Part shown: positions 11,350-19,834 of the stretch, piece by piece
How the letters are laid out: every line of letters begins with the position of its first letter
Position numbering within the stretch: the stretch's first letter is position 1
NCBI GenBank assembly: GCA_963846475.1
Contig: CAWJVZ010000004.1
Location: 4,154,001 to 4,218,000, forward strand
Source of the DNA: DASWJZ01 sp963846475
Lineage (GTDB): Bacteria > Pseudomonadota > Alphaproteobacteria > Rhizobiales > Afifellaceae
Length of the DNA stretch: 64,000 bases
Direction: 5' to 3'
Made by a program: the position numbers and the translations under genes
The notes under the pieces: generated by a model
What the model saw: only the letters and a program-made list of their open reading frames with translations
What the model was told of the DNA's origin: nothing
Database searches by the model: none

Positions 11350-12237
11350 ATGATCACGCGCCGGCATTTCCTCACCTTTGTTGGCGCCGCCGCGACGCTC
11401 GCGTCGGGGCTCGGCGGCTATGCGGTCGCGCTGGAGCCCCGGTTCCGCCTGGTCGTTAAGGAATGGGATCTCGCCACGCCGAAATGGCCGCATGCCGAGC
11501 CGCTCCGGATCGTCGTGCTGACGGACATTCATGCCGTCGAACCGTGGATGCCGGCGAGCCGCATTCGGGCAATCGTCGCGGAGGCGAACGGCCTGCGCGG
11601 TGATATCATCGTGCTCCTCGGCGACTATGTTTCAGGTATCGGCGAGCGCCTCCGGATGGGACGCGTGACAGCCGCTGAATGGGGCCCGCCGCTGGCCGAC
11701 CTCTTCGCGCCGCTCGGCGTGCATGCCATCTTGGGCAACCACGACTGGTGGTCCGACGTGGAGGTGGTCAAGGAGGCGCTGACGCGCGCCGGCATTCCGA
11801 TCTACCAGAACCGCGCCGTCCGCCTCGGCGGAGCCGCGCCATTCTGGCTCGCCGGAGCCGACAGCATGTTCGCGCGTCCGCAAGGGCACGGGCGGTTCAG
11901 GCGCGCGGACGATCTGCCCGGCACGCTCGCGCGGATCACCGACGAGGCGCCAGCCGTCCTGCTCGCCCATGAGCCGGACCTGTTCGTCGACGTTCCCGAC
12001 CGCTTCGCCGTCACCTTGTGCGGCCACACGCACGGAGGGCAGGTCAATCTTCCCTTCATCGGCAGGCCGGTCGTGCCCTCCGCCTACGGGCAGCGTTTCG
12101 CCTACGGCCACATCGTCGAGAACGGCCGGGACCTCATTGTTTCCGCCGGTCTCGGCTGCTCTATCGTGCCGGTTCGATTCGGCGTGCCGCCGGAGATTAC
12201 TGTCGTGACGTTGCGGCGGAGCGTCGCCAGTGCTTGA
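11350..12237 (+). CDS. Metallophosphoesterase (YkuE-type), Tat-like leader
   Basis: A 295-residue calcineurin-like phosphoesterase. Metal-binding motifs appear in order: TDIH, GDYVSG, GNHDWW, a late AHEPD, and GHTHGGQ. The N-terminus MITRRHFLTFVGAAATLASG carries a twin arginine followed by a hydrophobic stretch, consistent with Tat export or membrane anchoring. Homologues act on phospholipid- or UDP-linked phosphates at the membrane; the substrate here is unknown. It ends eight bases inside the ttcA start, so the two are translationally coupled. Confidence 0.85.
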   Translation: MITRRHFLTFVGAAATLASGLGGYAVALEPRFRLVVKEWDLATPKWPHAEPLRIVVLTDIHAVEPWMPASRIRAIVAEANGLRGDIIVLLGDYVSGIGERLRMGRVTAAEWGPPLADLFAPLGVHAILGNHDWWSDVEVVKEALTRAGIPIYQNRAVRLGGAAPFWLAGADSMFARPQGHGRFRRADDLPGTLARITDEAPAVLLAHEPDLFVDVPDRFAVTLCGHTHGGQVNLPFIGRPVVPSAYGQRFAYGHIVENGRDLIVSAGLGCSIVPVRFGVPPEITVVTLRRSVASA

Positions 12238-13135
12238 GGAGCATACGGTCACAACCGAAGAGACGGGCGCCGGCGCAGACGCGCTGGGCGATTGCCATCC
12301 GCTCTTTGCAGACGCGCCGCGCTCGGTCGAGTTCGGCAAGCTCCGCAAGCGGCTGATCCGCGAAATCCGCGAGACGCTTCAGACATATTCAATGGTGACA
12401 CCCGGCGCACTCTGGCTGGTCTGCCTGTCCGGCGGCAAGGATTCTTATACGCTGCTGGCGCTCCTCCTTGACCTCAAATGGCGCGGCCTGCTGCCCGTCG
12501 ATTTGCTGGCCTGCAATCTCGACCAGGCGCAGCCGGGCTTCCCGACAGAAATCCTGCCGGACTTCTTGCGCCGCCATGCCATTCCGCACCGGATCGAGCG
12601 CCGCGACACCTATTCTGTCGTGACCCGCGTCGTTCCGGAGGGGAAGACCTACTGCTCGCTCTGCTCGCGGCTGCGGCGAGGGCACCTCTACCGAATCGCG
12701 CGCGAGGAGGGCTGCGGGGCGGTCGTGCTCGGCCACCATCGCGAGGACGTGCTCGAGACGTTTTTTATGAACCTCCTGCACGGCGCGCGGCTTGCCGCCA
12801 TGCCGCCAAAGCTCCTCAACGAGGAGGGCGATCTCCTGGTGCTGCGGCCGCTGGCCGGCTCGGCCGAGGCGGACATCGTCAAATTCGCGGCGGCGCTTAA
12901 GTTCCCGATCATCCCCTGCGATCTTTGCGGCTCGCAGGAGGGGCTGGAGCGGGCGCGGATCAAGGCGATGCTTGAGGATTGGGAGCGGGCGCGGCCCGGC
13001 ACCAAGCAAAACATGCTGAGGGCGCTCGCCAACAGCCGGCCGTCGCATCTCCTCGACCCGGCGCTGTTCGATTTTTCAGCGCTGGCGCCGACCGAAGCTG
13101 CGGCCGGATCACACCGACCAGACGGAACCGGCTAG
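12230..13135 (+). CDS. ttcA: tRNA 2-thiocytidine(32) biosynthesis protein TtcA
   Basis: Fe-S-dependent tRNA thiolase modifying cytidine 32. The PP-loop SGGKDSYTLL binds ATP; cysteines in YCSLCSRLRRG and PCDLCGSQ fit the cluster and sulfur-transfer sites. 301 residues. The GTG at 12230 overlaps the end of the phosphoesterase gene; an ATG further in would remove family-specific N-terminal sequence. Interestingly, the trmJ-type enzyme upstream also targets position 32 of tRNA. Confidence 0.93.
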   Translation: MLEEHTVTTEETGAGADALGDCHPLFADAPRSVEFGKLRKRLIREIRETLQTYSMVTPGALWLVCLSGGKDSYTLLALLLDLKWRGLLPVDLLACNLDQAQPGFPTEILPDFLRRHAIPHRIERRDTYSVVTRVVPEGKTYCSLCSRLRRGHLYRIAREEGCGAVVLGHHREDVLETFFMNLLHGARLAAMPPKLLNEEGDLLVLRPLAGSAEADIVKFAAALKFPIIPCDLCGSQEGLERARIKAMLEDWERARPGTKQNMLRALANSRPSHLLDPALFDFSALAPTEAAAGSHRPDGTG

Positions 13136-13139
13136 CGCC

Positions 13140-13526
13140 TCACCCCTTGCCCGGCTCGACCGGCAAGCCTGCTTCCACCCAGTCCTTGAAGCCGCCGAGA
13201 TTGAACACCTTTTCGTAGCCGAGATCCTTGAGCGTCTTGCCGGCCAGCGCCGCGCGGCTGCCGCCGCCGCAATGCAGAACCACCGCTTTCCCCTCCAAGA
13301 GGCGGCGTTCCGGCGTGGCGGCTTCAGAGTCGGCCTTGAACTCGATCATCCCGCGCGGGATGTTGAGCGAGCCGGGAATCCGGCCGGTCGCCGCAACCTC
13401 GCTCGGCTCGCGCACATCGACGACGACCGCCTCGCCGCGGTCCAGCATCGCCTTGACCTCGGCCGGCGCGATCCGCGGCACCGCCTGGTTCGCTTCGGCG
13501 ATCAGCCCCTTGAGCGAGACTGGCAC
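13140..13526 (-). CDS. Rhodanese-like domain protein
   Basis: A 128-residue single rhodanese domain with the active-site loop HCGGGSRAA; Cys is the persulfide carrier. It begins MPVSLKGLIAEAN and lacks a signal peptide, so it is cytoplasmic. It is the last gene of a minus-strand run that includes grxD and bolA, a context that suggests sulfur or Fe-S metabolism (inference). Stop codons of ttcA and this gene face each other with four bases between. Confidence 0.88.
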   Translation of the reverse strand: MPVSLKGLIAEANQAVPRIAPAEVKAMLDRGEAVVVDVREPSEVAATGRIPGSLNIPRGMIEFKADSEAATPERRLLEGKAVVLHCGGGSRAALAGKTLKDLGYEKVFNLGGFKDWVEAGLPVEPGKG

Positions 13527-13532
13527 GGGCGG

Positions 13533-13865
13533 CTAGGCCGCCGCGGCCGCGACGCCCTTTTCCTCGAACAGGCTCTGAAGCTCGCCGGCCTGGAACATCT
13601 CGCGGATGATGTCGGCGCCGCCGACGAACTCGCCCTTCACATAGAGCTGCGGGATGGTCGGCCAGTTGGCATAGGCCTTGATACCCTGGCGGAGCTCGTC
13701 CGATTCCAGCACGTTCACGCCGGTATAGGGAACGCCGATATAGTCGAGGATCTGCACGACCTGGCCGGAAAAGCCGCATTGCGGGAAGGTCGGCGTGCCC
13801 TTCATGAACAGCACCACGTCATTGCCCTTCACCTGACCGTCGATCCATTCGTTGATAGCTGTCAT
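13533..13865 (-). CDS. grxD: Monothiol glutaredoxin, CGFS type (Grx4/GrxD)
   Basis: About 110 residues with the signature GTPTFPQCGFSGQ (CGFS active site) and WPTIPQLYVKGEFVGG. CGFS glutaredoxins bind a bridging [2Fe-2S] cluster and deliver it, often as a heterodimer with a BolA protein. bolA is encoded two genes upstream on the same strand, as in many alphaproteobacteria. Start chosen at ATG 13865 (MTAINEWID); an in-frame GTG three codons upstream is less likely. Confidence 0.95.
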   Translation of the reverse strand: MTAINEWIDGQVKGNDVVLFMKGTPTFPQCGFSGQVVQILDYIGVPYTGVNVLESDELRQGIKAYANWPTIPQLYVKGEFVGGADIIREMFQAGELQSLFEEKGVAAAAA

Positions 13866-13883
13866 CTCGTCCACCTCATCTTT

Positions 13884-14156
13884 TCAGGCTGGGCTCTCCA
13901 GCGTTTCCAGGCGGCGCTCGTGGTCTTCTACGCGCCTGTCGAGATCAAGGATCTCTTGCATGCGGTTTAGGAGCCGGTTTTCCATCAGGATATTATCGCT
14001 CTTGATCTCGCCCATGTCTCGCTTCAGTTCCAGGATGTCGCGCTCGATCCGGCCCAACCGCGTTTCGTGCCGCTCCAGCACCTCCAGAATGCGGGATAGG
14101 GTCTGGTCGATCCTACGCAGATGAACAAGGGTAAGATCGGCAACGTTCTCCGCCAT
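13884..14156 (-). CDS. Small coiled-coil protein
   Basis: A 90-residue, highly charged protein that is predicted by eye to be almost entirely coiled coil, with heptad-like Leu/Ile spacing (VLERHETRLGRIERDILELKRD, then RRVEDHERRLETL). There are no cysteines and no membrane segment. It lies between bolA and grxD on the same strand with short gaps, an unusual interruption of that pair. Function unknown; it may be a protein scaffold or dimerisation module. Confidence 0.6.
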   Translation of the reverse strand: MAENVADLTLVHLRRIDQTLSRILEVLERHETRLGRIERDILELKRDMGEIKSDNILMENRLLNRMQEILDLDRRVEDHERRLETLESPA

Positions 14157-14167
14157 CGGACCCCAGT

Positions 14168-14401
14168 TCAATCCGGCACGCTCGTCTGCAGCGCCAAGGC
14201 ATGGAGCGCGCCGCCCATGTTTCCCTTCAGCGCCTCATACACCATCTGGTGCTGCTGCACACGGTTCTTGCCGCGAAACTGCTCCGATACGACCTCCGCC
14301 GCATAGTGGTCACCGTCGGCGGCGAGCTCGCGGATGGAGATGCGGGCGTCCGGCAAGGCGGTCCTGATCAGGCGCTCGATATCGTTCGCGCTCATCGGCA
14401 T
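14168..14401 (-). CDS. BolA family protein
   Basis: A 77-residue BolA/YrbA-like protein: IERLIRTALPDARISIREL, then the class-II-like helix with HQMVYEALKG and LHALALQT. It is expected to bind the CGFS glutaredoxin encoded downstream through a shared [2Fe-2S] cluster and to act in Fe-S handling or iron sensing. It starts about 80 bases after the purL stop and is probably co-transcribed with the pur genes. Confidence 0.9.
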   Translation of the reverse strand: MPMSANDIERLIRTALPDARISIRELAADGDHYAAEVVSEQFRGKNRVQQHQMVYEALKGNMGGALHALALQTSVPD

Positions 14402-14482
14402 GACAAAACTCCGGAGCGGACCGGAATCTCGTTCCGGATCGGCTCAATGTGGTGCCGTGGCCGGATTGCGTCAATCCGGCCA

Positions 14483-16696
14483 CTATTGCTCGCCCATGAA
14501 GCGGGGAAACCAGCTCTCGTGGCCCCCGCGAAGCGCGGCCACGGCGATAGGCGGGGCTTCTCCCAGCATCAGCTCCGTGCCGCCGGTATGCCCGATCGAT
14601 GCCATCGAGATGCCGGCCGCCTCGGCTCTTGTCAGCAGCTCCTCCTCCCGCTCCGCCGCCGCGGTCAGGACGTAGCGGCCCTGGTCCTCGCCGAAGAACA
14701 CGGCGGCCCGGTTCTCCCCACCCGGCTGGCTGACGGCTGCGCCGATGCCGGACGCCATGGCCATCTCCGCCAGCGCAACGGCAAGCCCGCCGTCGGAGAG
14801 GTCGTGAACCGCCGTGACGAGCCCGTCGGCGATGAGGCCGCGCACGAAATCGCCGACGCCCTTCTCATGCTCCAGATTGACCGGCGGGGGAGGGCCCTCT
14901 TCACGCCCAAAGACCTCGCGGAGATAGAGCGACTGGCCGAGATGCGTGCCCCAGGCGGGCGGCGCACCGGCAAGCAGAATCGCCTCGCCTTCGGCCTTGA
15001 AGGCGAGCGTGGCGCTACGCCGCCAGTCCGCAAGCAGTCCGACGCCACCGATCGCCGGGGTGGGCAGGATTCCTTGGCCGTTCGTCTCGTTGTAGAGCGA
15101 CACGTTGCCCGAGACGATCGGGAAGTCGAGCGCGCGGCAGGCCTCGCCCAGCCCCTCGATGGCGCGGACGAGCTGGCCCATGATCTCCGGCCGCTCGGGA
15201 TTGCCGAAATTGAGATTGTCGGTGACGGCGAGCGGCGTCGCGCCGACGGCGGTCAGGTTCCGCCAGCATTCCGCCACCGCCTGCTTGGCGCCCTCGAACG
15301 GGTCGGCCTCCACATAGCGCGGCGTCACGTCGACGCTCAACGCCAATGCCTTGTCGGTGCCGTCGACGCGCACCACCGCCGCGTCGCCGCCCGGCTTCTG
15401 CACCGTATTGCCCTGGACGAGATGGTCGTACTGCTCCCACACCCAGCGCCGCGACGAAAGATCCGGCGAACCGATGAGCGTCAGCAGCGCCTCGCCGATG
15501 TCGCACGGCGGGGGCGGGGCGCCCGGATCCAGGAGCGCCGGCGTTGCCGGTGCGACCCAGGGCCGGTCGTATTCCGGCGCCTGGTCGCCCAGATCCTTGA
15601 TCGGCAAATCGGCAACCACCTCGCCGTGCCGGCGGACCCGAAAGCGGAGATCGTCGGTAGTCCGGCCGACGTCGGCGAAGTCGAGCCCCCACTTCCGGAA
15701 AATCGCCTCGGCCTCGGCGTGCTTCTCAGGCCGGAGCACCATCAGCATGCGCTCCTGGCTCTCCGACAGCATCATCTCGTAGGCGGACATGCCGCGTTCG
15801 CGCACCGGCACCGCGTCAAGGTCAAGCTCCATGCCGAGGTCGCCCTTCGCGCCCATCTCCACCGCCGAGCAGGTCAGGCCGGCGGCGCCCATGTCCTGGA
15901 TGGCGACGACGGCGCCGGAGGCCATCAGCTCCAGGCAGGCCTCCAGCAGCCGCTTCTCGGTGAAGGGATCGCCGACCTGCACGGTCGGGCGTTTTTCCTC
16001 GATACGATGGTCGAACTCGGCCGATGCCATGGTGGCGCCGCCGACCCCGTCGCGCCCTGTCTTGGCGCCGAGATAGACGACGGGAAGGCCGACCCCCTCC
16101 GCCTTCGAATAGAAGATGCCGTCGGCGCGGGCGATGCCGAGCGCGAAGGCGTTGACCAGGCAATTGCCGTTGTAGCGGCGGTGGAAATTCACCTCGCCGC
16201 CGACCGTCGGCACGCCAAAAGAATTGCCGTAGCCGCCGATGCCGGCGACGACGCCGGCCACCAGATGTCTTGTCCGCGGGTGTTTCGGGTCGCCGAAGCG
16301 GAGCGCGTTCAGCGCCGCGATCGGCCGCGCCCCCATGGTGAAGACATCGCGCAGAATGCCGCCGACGCCGGTCGCCGCGCCCTGGTATGGCTCGATATAG
16401 GAGGGGTGGTTGTGGCTCTCCATCTTGAACACGGCGACGAGCCCGTCGCCGATGTCGATGATTCCGGCATTCTCGCCCGGACCCTGGATGACCACCGCGC
16501 CGGAGGTCGGCAGCGTCCGCAGCCATTTCTTCGAGCTCTTGTACGAGCAATGCTCGTTCCACATGGCGGAAAAGATGCCGAGCTCGGTGAGCGTCGGCTC
16601 GCGGCCGATCAGGTCGAGGATGCGCCGATACTCGTCCGACTTCAGGCCATGGTCGGCGACGAGCTCCGGCGTGATCGGCACGTCTTTCTGGATCAT
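14483..16696 (-). CDS. purL: Phosphoribosylformylglycinamidine synthase subunit PurL (small type)
   Basis: A 737-residue synthetase subunit of the three-part FGAM synthase (PurS, PurQ, PurL). It converts FGAR and ammonia from PurQ to FGAM with ATP. Motifs: MWNEHCSYKSSKKWL near the N-terminus, AVFKMESHNHPSYIEPYQGAATGVGGI, and the repeated AIRS-type domain with NFGNPERPEIMGQ and DLSDGGLAVALAEM. The length matches the small PurL used with PurS. It starts four bases after the lipoprotein gene stop and lies in the purC-S-Q-L order. Confidence 0.97.
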   Translation of the reverse strand: MIQKDVPITPELVADHGLKSDEYRRILDLIGREPTLTELGIFSAMWNEHCSYKSSKKWLRTLPTSGAVVIQGPGENAGIIDIGDGLVAVFKMESHNHPSYIEPYQGAATGVGGILRDVFTMGARPIAALNALRFGDPKHPRTRHLVAGVVAGIGGYGNSFGVPTVGGEVNFHRRYNGNCLVNAFALGIARADGIFYSKAEGVGLPVVYLGAKTGRDGVGGATMASAEFDHRIEEKRPTVQVGDPFTEKRLLEACLELMASGAVVAIQDMGAAGLTCSAVEMGAKGDLGMELDLDAVPVRERGMSAYEMMLSESQERMLMVLRPEKHAEAEAIFRKWGLDFADVGRTTDDLRFRVRRHGEVVADLPIKDLGDQAPEYDRPWVAPATPALLDPGAPPPPCDIGEALLTLIGSPDLSSRRWVWEQYDHLVQGNTVQKPGGDAAVVRVDGTDKALALSVDVTPRYVEADPFEGAKQAVAECWRNLTAVGATPLAVTDNLNFGNPERPEIMGQLVRAIEGLGEACRALDFPIVSGNVSLYNETNGQGILPTPAIGGVGLLADWRRSATLAFKAEGEAILLAGAPPAWGTHLGQSLYLREVFGREEGPPPPVNLEHEKGVGDFVRGLIADGLVTAVHDLSDGGLAVALAEMAMASGIGAAVSQPGGENRAAVFFGEDQGRYVLTAAAEREEELLTRAEAAGISMASIGHTGGTELMLGEAPPIAVAALRGGHESWFPRFMGEQ

Positions 16697-16700
16697 TCGT

Positions 16701-17144
16701 TCAGCAGCCCGACCCGCCGCTTGCCCAGCGCTCGACGTCGCGGCTGATCGCCGGCGCCTCGGAACTCGCCATCAGCGGCCCGAACAGCTTTACGCTCGAT
16801 CCACGTTCGGCCGCCGAGGCTTCGATCACCAGCTTCGGCAGGCCGTGCGGCTCGGCCTTGGGCACGATCAGCACGCGCGGGCGGTTAGAATAGGAGTTGA
16901 GCTCCGGGGCATAGGAATAATCGGCGAAGACCGGCCGCGCCCCGCCGAACCAGCAGGCGCCGACATTCTCGGCAATGCGCGAGGCGACATTCACCGGCGA
17001 TTGCGGCGCGTGGAACTCCGCATAGTCTTTCGGCGCGGACTGACAGGCGGCGAGGATCGAGACGCAGGCCAGGATGGCGAGCCGGCATAGACCCTGCCCC
17101 TTCCGGCTAACTCGGCACAACGGCTCCACAAGGAATGAGCACAC
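16701..17144 (-). CDS. Putative lipoprotein preceding purL
   Basis: About 147 residues with a hydrophobic leader and lipobox LAAC (LAILACVSILAACQSAP), then a globular region with NVGACWFGG, FADYSYAPELNSYSNRPRVLIV and GPLMAS. Unknown function; alphaproteobacterial homologues are plausible but not recognised by name. Start chosen at the GTG 17144, seven bases after the Shine-Dalgarno-like GGGAGG; an in-frame start further upstream has no such site. The stop is four bases from purL, so it is probably translated in the purine operon. Confidence 0.6.
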   Translation of the reverse strand: MCSFLVEPLCRVSRKGQGLCRLAILACVSILAACQSAPKDYAEFHAPQSPVNVASRIAENVGACWFGGARPVFADYSYAPELNSYSNRPRVLIVPKAEPHGLPKLVIEASAAERGSSVKLFGPLMASSEAPAISRDVERWASGGSGC

Positions 17145-17587
17145 AGCAAAACCTCCCGCGGCCTTTCGGCCCGAGGTTATCAAAGAGCCCGACCGGTGCC
17201 GCCGGCCTGCGGTTTCCCTCGTTCGAGGGAGCGGAGCGCCTGAACAACGCCTCGCAAATTAAATAATGGCGCCTCCAGGCGCCCCGCGCGGCGTTATACG
17301 TTCCCCAACTCGCCCTTTCTCTTCCCGTCCTGCCCCGTGCTTGCGCCGTGGGCAGAAACTCTAGCCGTGCAACAGCCGGCACCGGGATTGCTCCCGAGGG
17401 GGGCCCTTCTGGGGAACGCCGTCCCGGCTCCTGACCGAGGCTCCGTGGCGGCGCCGCCCACTGCTCCCGAAAAGCTCCGGTCCTAGGCATCCCGGTCCCT
17501 CGTCGAGCAGCGGTATTTCCCGAGCTAGCACAAACGGACACGCTTGTCTAGGACTATTTTCACAATATATCCGTCAAGGCCACGGCA
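17145..17587 (-). other. 443-base gene-free, hairpin-rich gap between purQ and the purL lipoprotein gene
   Basis: No convincing gene on either strand. It contains a perfect GGCGCC-TCCA-GGCGCC hairpin (17268-17283, plus-strand reading) bordered on the minus-strand 3' side by an AT-rich tail. A second perfect hairpin TCCCTCG-TT-CGAGGGA lies at 17215-17230, and a GAAA-tetraloop hairpin at 17150-17178. It may hold an attenuator or a small RNA read on the minus strand. Confidence 0.4.
17150..17178 (-). promoter_or_regulatory. Hairpin containing the ribosome-binding site of the purL-upstream lipoprotein gene
   Basis: On the minus strand AACCTC pairs with GAGGTT, enclosing GGCC-GAAA-GGCC. The 3' arm overlaps the GGGAGG that serves as Shine-Dalgarno for the GTG at 17144. 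Folding would hide the ribosome-binding site. Confidence 0.4.
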
Positions 17588-18268
17588 CTACGCCGCGCGC
17601 TCTACAAAGCCCGCCGCCAAGCCCTGGAAGAGCGGCAGCCCGTCGAGACCGCCATGGGCCGGGTCCGTCAGGTCCTCCGGATGCGGCATCAGGCCGAGCA
17701 CATTGCCCGCTTGGTTGAGGATTCCGGCGATGTCGCGGCGCGAGCCGTTGGGGTTCGTGCCCTCGGCGTAGCGGAAGACGATCCGGCCATCGCCCTCCAG
17801 CCGGTCGAGCGTCGCCTCGTCCGCAAAATAGTTGCCGTCGTGATGGGCGACGGGGCACCTTATGACCTGACGCGGCGCGTAGCCCCGCGTGAACGGCGTC
17901 TGCGTGTTGACCATCTCCAGCTTGACCTCGCGACAGACGAATTTCAGCGAGGCATTGCGCATCAGCACGCCGGGCAGGAGCCCCGCTTCGCAGAGCGTCT
18001 GAAACCCATTGCAGATGCCGAGGACGAGCACGCCGTTGCGGGCCCGCTTTACCACCTCCGGCATGACCGGCGAGCGGGCGGCAATGGCGCCGGAGCGGAG
18101 ATAATCGCCAAAGGAGAAGCCGCCCGGCAGCACGATCAGGTCGGCATCGGGCAGCTCCGTCTCGCCGTGCCAGACGATTTTCGGCTCCCGCCCGGTGACA
18201 CGCCGAAGCGCCGCCGCGACGTCGCGCTCGCGGTTGGTGCCGGGAAAGAGGATGATGGCCGATCTCAT
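17588..18268 (-). CDS. purQ: Phosphoribosylformylglycinamidine synthase subunit PurQ
   Basis: A 226-residue class I glutamine amidotransferase that supplies ammonia to PurL. The nucleophile Cys lies in VLGICNGFQTL; the His/Glu dyad is in the C-terminal part (LMPHPEDLTDPAHGG). The leading MRSAIILFPGTNRERDVA is typical. It follows purS with one base between stop and start, so the two are translationally coupled. Confidence 0.97.
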   Translation of the reverse strand: MRSAIILFPGTNRERDVAAALRRVTGREPKIVWHGETELPDADLIVLPGGFSFGDYLRSGAIAARSPVMPEVVKRARNGVLVLGICNGFQTLCEAGLLPGVLMRNASLKFVCREVKLEMVNTQTPFTRGYAPRQVIRCPVAHHDGNYFADEATLDRLEGDGRIVFRYAEGTNPNGSRRDIAGILNQAGNVLGLMPHPEDLTDPAHGGLDGLPLFQGLAAGFVERAA

Positions 18269-18269
18269 C

Positions 18270-18506
18270 CTATGCCTCGATCGCGACGCGGTAATCCTCG
18301 ATTACCGTATTGGCCAGCAGCCTGTCGCACATGGCCTTCAGCCGCGCTTCGCCGTCGGCTCCGTCGGCCAGCTCGATATCAAAAACCTTGCCCTGGCGGA
18401 CGGAGGCGACGCCGTCGAAGCCGAGCGCTCCGAGCGCGCCCTGGATCGCCTGGCCCTGCGGATCGAGCACGCCGTCCTTCAGCGTGACAAAGATCCGCGC
18501 CTTCAT
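18270..18506 (-). CDS. purS: Phosphoribosylformylglycinamidine synthase subunit PurS
   Basis: A 78-residue bridging subunit required for assembly of PurQ with small PurL. Typical sequence: KARIFVTLKDGVLDPQG, then VRQGKVFDIEL and a final helix with CDRLLANTVIEDY. It sits between purC and purQ in the canonical order. Start ATG 18506 gives the family N-terminus. Confidence 0.96.
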   Translation of the reverse strand: MKARIFVTLKDGVLDPQGQAIQGALGALGFDGVASVRQGKVFDIELADGADGEARLKAMCDRLLANTVIEDYRVAIEA

Positions 18507-18529
18507 CGCCGAAAACCCTAACGTGGCGG

Positions 18530-19294
18530 CTACTGGACGAGCACCGGGCCGGTCTTGGTCAGCCGCTCGTTCTCGTTCAGGATCCCGAGCCGGCGCGCCA
18601 CCTCCTGGTAGGCCTCCAGCATGCCGCCCATGTCGCGGCGGAAGCGGTCCTTGTCGAGCTTGTCGCTGGTGGTCACGTCCCAGAGCCGGCACGAATCGGG
18701 CGAGATCTCGTCGGCGACGACGATCCGCATCATGTCGTTCTCCCACAGCCGCCCGCATTCCATCTTGAAGTCGATGAGGCGGATGCCGACGCCGAGGAAG
18801 AGGCCGCACATGAAATCGTTGACGCGGATGGCGAGCGACATGATGTCGTCGATTTCCTGCGGGTTCGCCCAGCCGAAGGCGGTGACGTGCTCCTCGGAGA
18901 CCATCGGGTCGCCGAGCTCGTCGTTCTTGTAATAGAACTCGATGATGGAGCGTGGCAGGGTGGTGCCCTCCTCGATGCCGAGGCGGGTCGCCAGCGAGCC
19001 CGCGGCGACGTTGCGCACCACCACCTCCAGCGGGATGATCTCCACCTCGCGGATCAGCTGCTCGCGCATGTTGAGCGAGCGGATGAAATGCGTGGGAATG
19101 CCCATCGCGTTCAAATGGTTGAAGATGAATTCCGAGATGCGGTTGTTCAGCACGCCCTTGCCGTCGACGACCTCGTGCTTCTTGGCGTTGAAAGCGGTGG
19201 CGTCGTCCTTGAAATGCTGGATCAGCGTGCCCGGCTCCGGTCCTTCATAGAGGATCTTGGCCTTGCCCTCGTAAATGCGGCGGCGGCGGTTCAT
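18530..19294 (-). CDS. purC: Phosphoribosylaminoimidazole-succinocarboxamide synthase (SAICAR synthase)
   Basis: Joins aspartate to CAIR in purine synthesis. Motifs: YEGKAKILYEG at the N-terminus, KKHEVVDGKGVLNNRISEFIF, VVVRNVAAGSL and DFKMECGR with the aspartate/metal-binding residues. About 254 residues. The ATG at 19294 (MNRRRRIYEG) was preferred to the ATG three codons upstream because it gives the family start. First gene of the minus-strand purine operon. Confidence 0.97.
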   Translation of the reverse strand: MNRRRRIYEGKAKILYEGPEPGTLIQHFKDDATAFNAKKHEVVDGKGVLNNRISEFIFNHLNAMGIPTHFIRSLNMREQLIREVEIIPLEVVVRNVAAGSLATRLGIEEGTTLPRSIIEFYYKNDELGDPMVSEEHVTAFGWANPQEIDDIMSLAIRVNDFMCGLFLGVGIRLIDFKMECGRLWENDMMRIVVADEISPDSCRLWDVTTSDKLDKDRFRRDMGGMLEAYQEVARRLGILNENERLTKTGPVLVQ

Positions 19295-19504
19295 GGCTCT
19301 CATCGTTCAGGATATGTGGACGGTCGGGCGGAAACGGCAAGGGATGGAATCGCTTCGCGCGTTCCCCAAGCAGCGCGGAACCTAGCGGAAAGGCTCTCGC
19401 GACACAAATCGAAAGGCCGTCGAGCAAATGCCGGCCCGGCGCCTTCGGCCGTTGCGCGGGCGCCGCGGGATGGTTACGGAGACAAGATCGCGAAGGAGAT
19501 TGGA

Positions 19505-19834
19505 ATGACGACGTTCGACAAGCGCAAGGACGCCTACGAGAGCAAATTCGCCCGCGACGAGGAGCTCCGCTTCAAGGCGACGGCGCGGCGCAACAAGCTC
19601 TTAGGCCTGTGGGCTGCCGAAAAGCTCGGCAAGAGCGGCGACGACGCCGAGGCCTATGCGCGCGAAGTCGTGCGCTCAGACATGGCCGAGGCGGGCGACC
19701 ACGACGTGTTCAGAAAGCTCCGGGCCGACTTCGACGCCGCCGGCGTCGCGCAATCCGACCACCAGATCCGCCGCACCATGGACGAGTTTTTGGCGATGGC
19801 CGTCGACGAAGTCGAAGCGAGCGCAAAGCCCTGA
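19505..19834 (+). CDS. F1Fo ATP synthase zeta subunit (DUF1476)
   Basis: A 109-residue all-helical protein: MTTFDKRKDAYESKFARDEELRFKATARRNKLLGLWAAEKLG. This is the alphaproteobacterial zeta inhibitor that, in Paracoccus, inserts its N-terminus into F1 and blocks ATP hydrolysis. Preceded by AAGGAG 8 bases upstream of ATG. The stop codon overlaps the putative CTG start of the aldolase gene (CTGA). Confidence 0.93.
   Translation: MTTFDKRKDAYESKFARDEELRFKATARRNKLLGLWAAEKLGKSGDDAEAYAREVVRSDMAEAGDHDVFRKLRADFDAAGVAQSDHQIRRTMDEFLAMAVDEVEASAKP

Noticed and set aside
14201..16747. Open frame of 848 codons on the plus strand opposite purL
   Set aside because: Antisense shadow of purL, rich in Arg, His and Asp, with no family motif.
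17107..17541. Open frame of 144 codons in the purQ-lipoprotein gap (minus strand)
   Set aside because: Low-quality sequence without hydrophobic core or motifs, it covers the hairpins and overlaps the lipoprotein start region; no ribosome-binding site.
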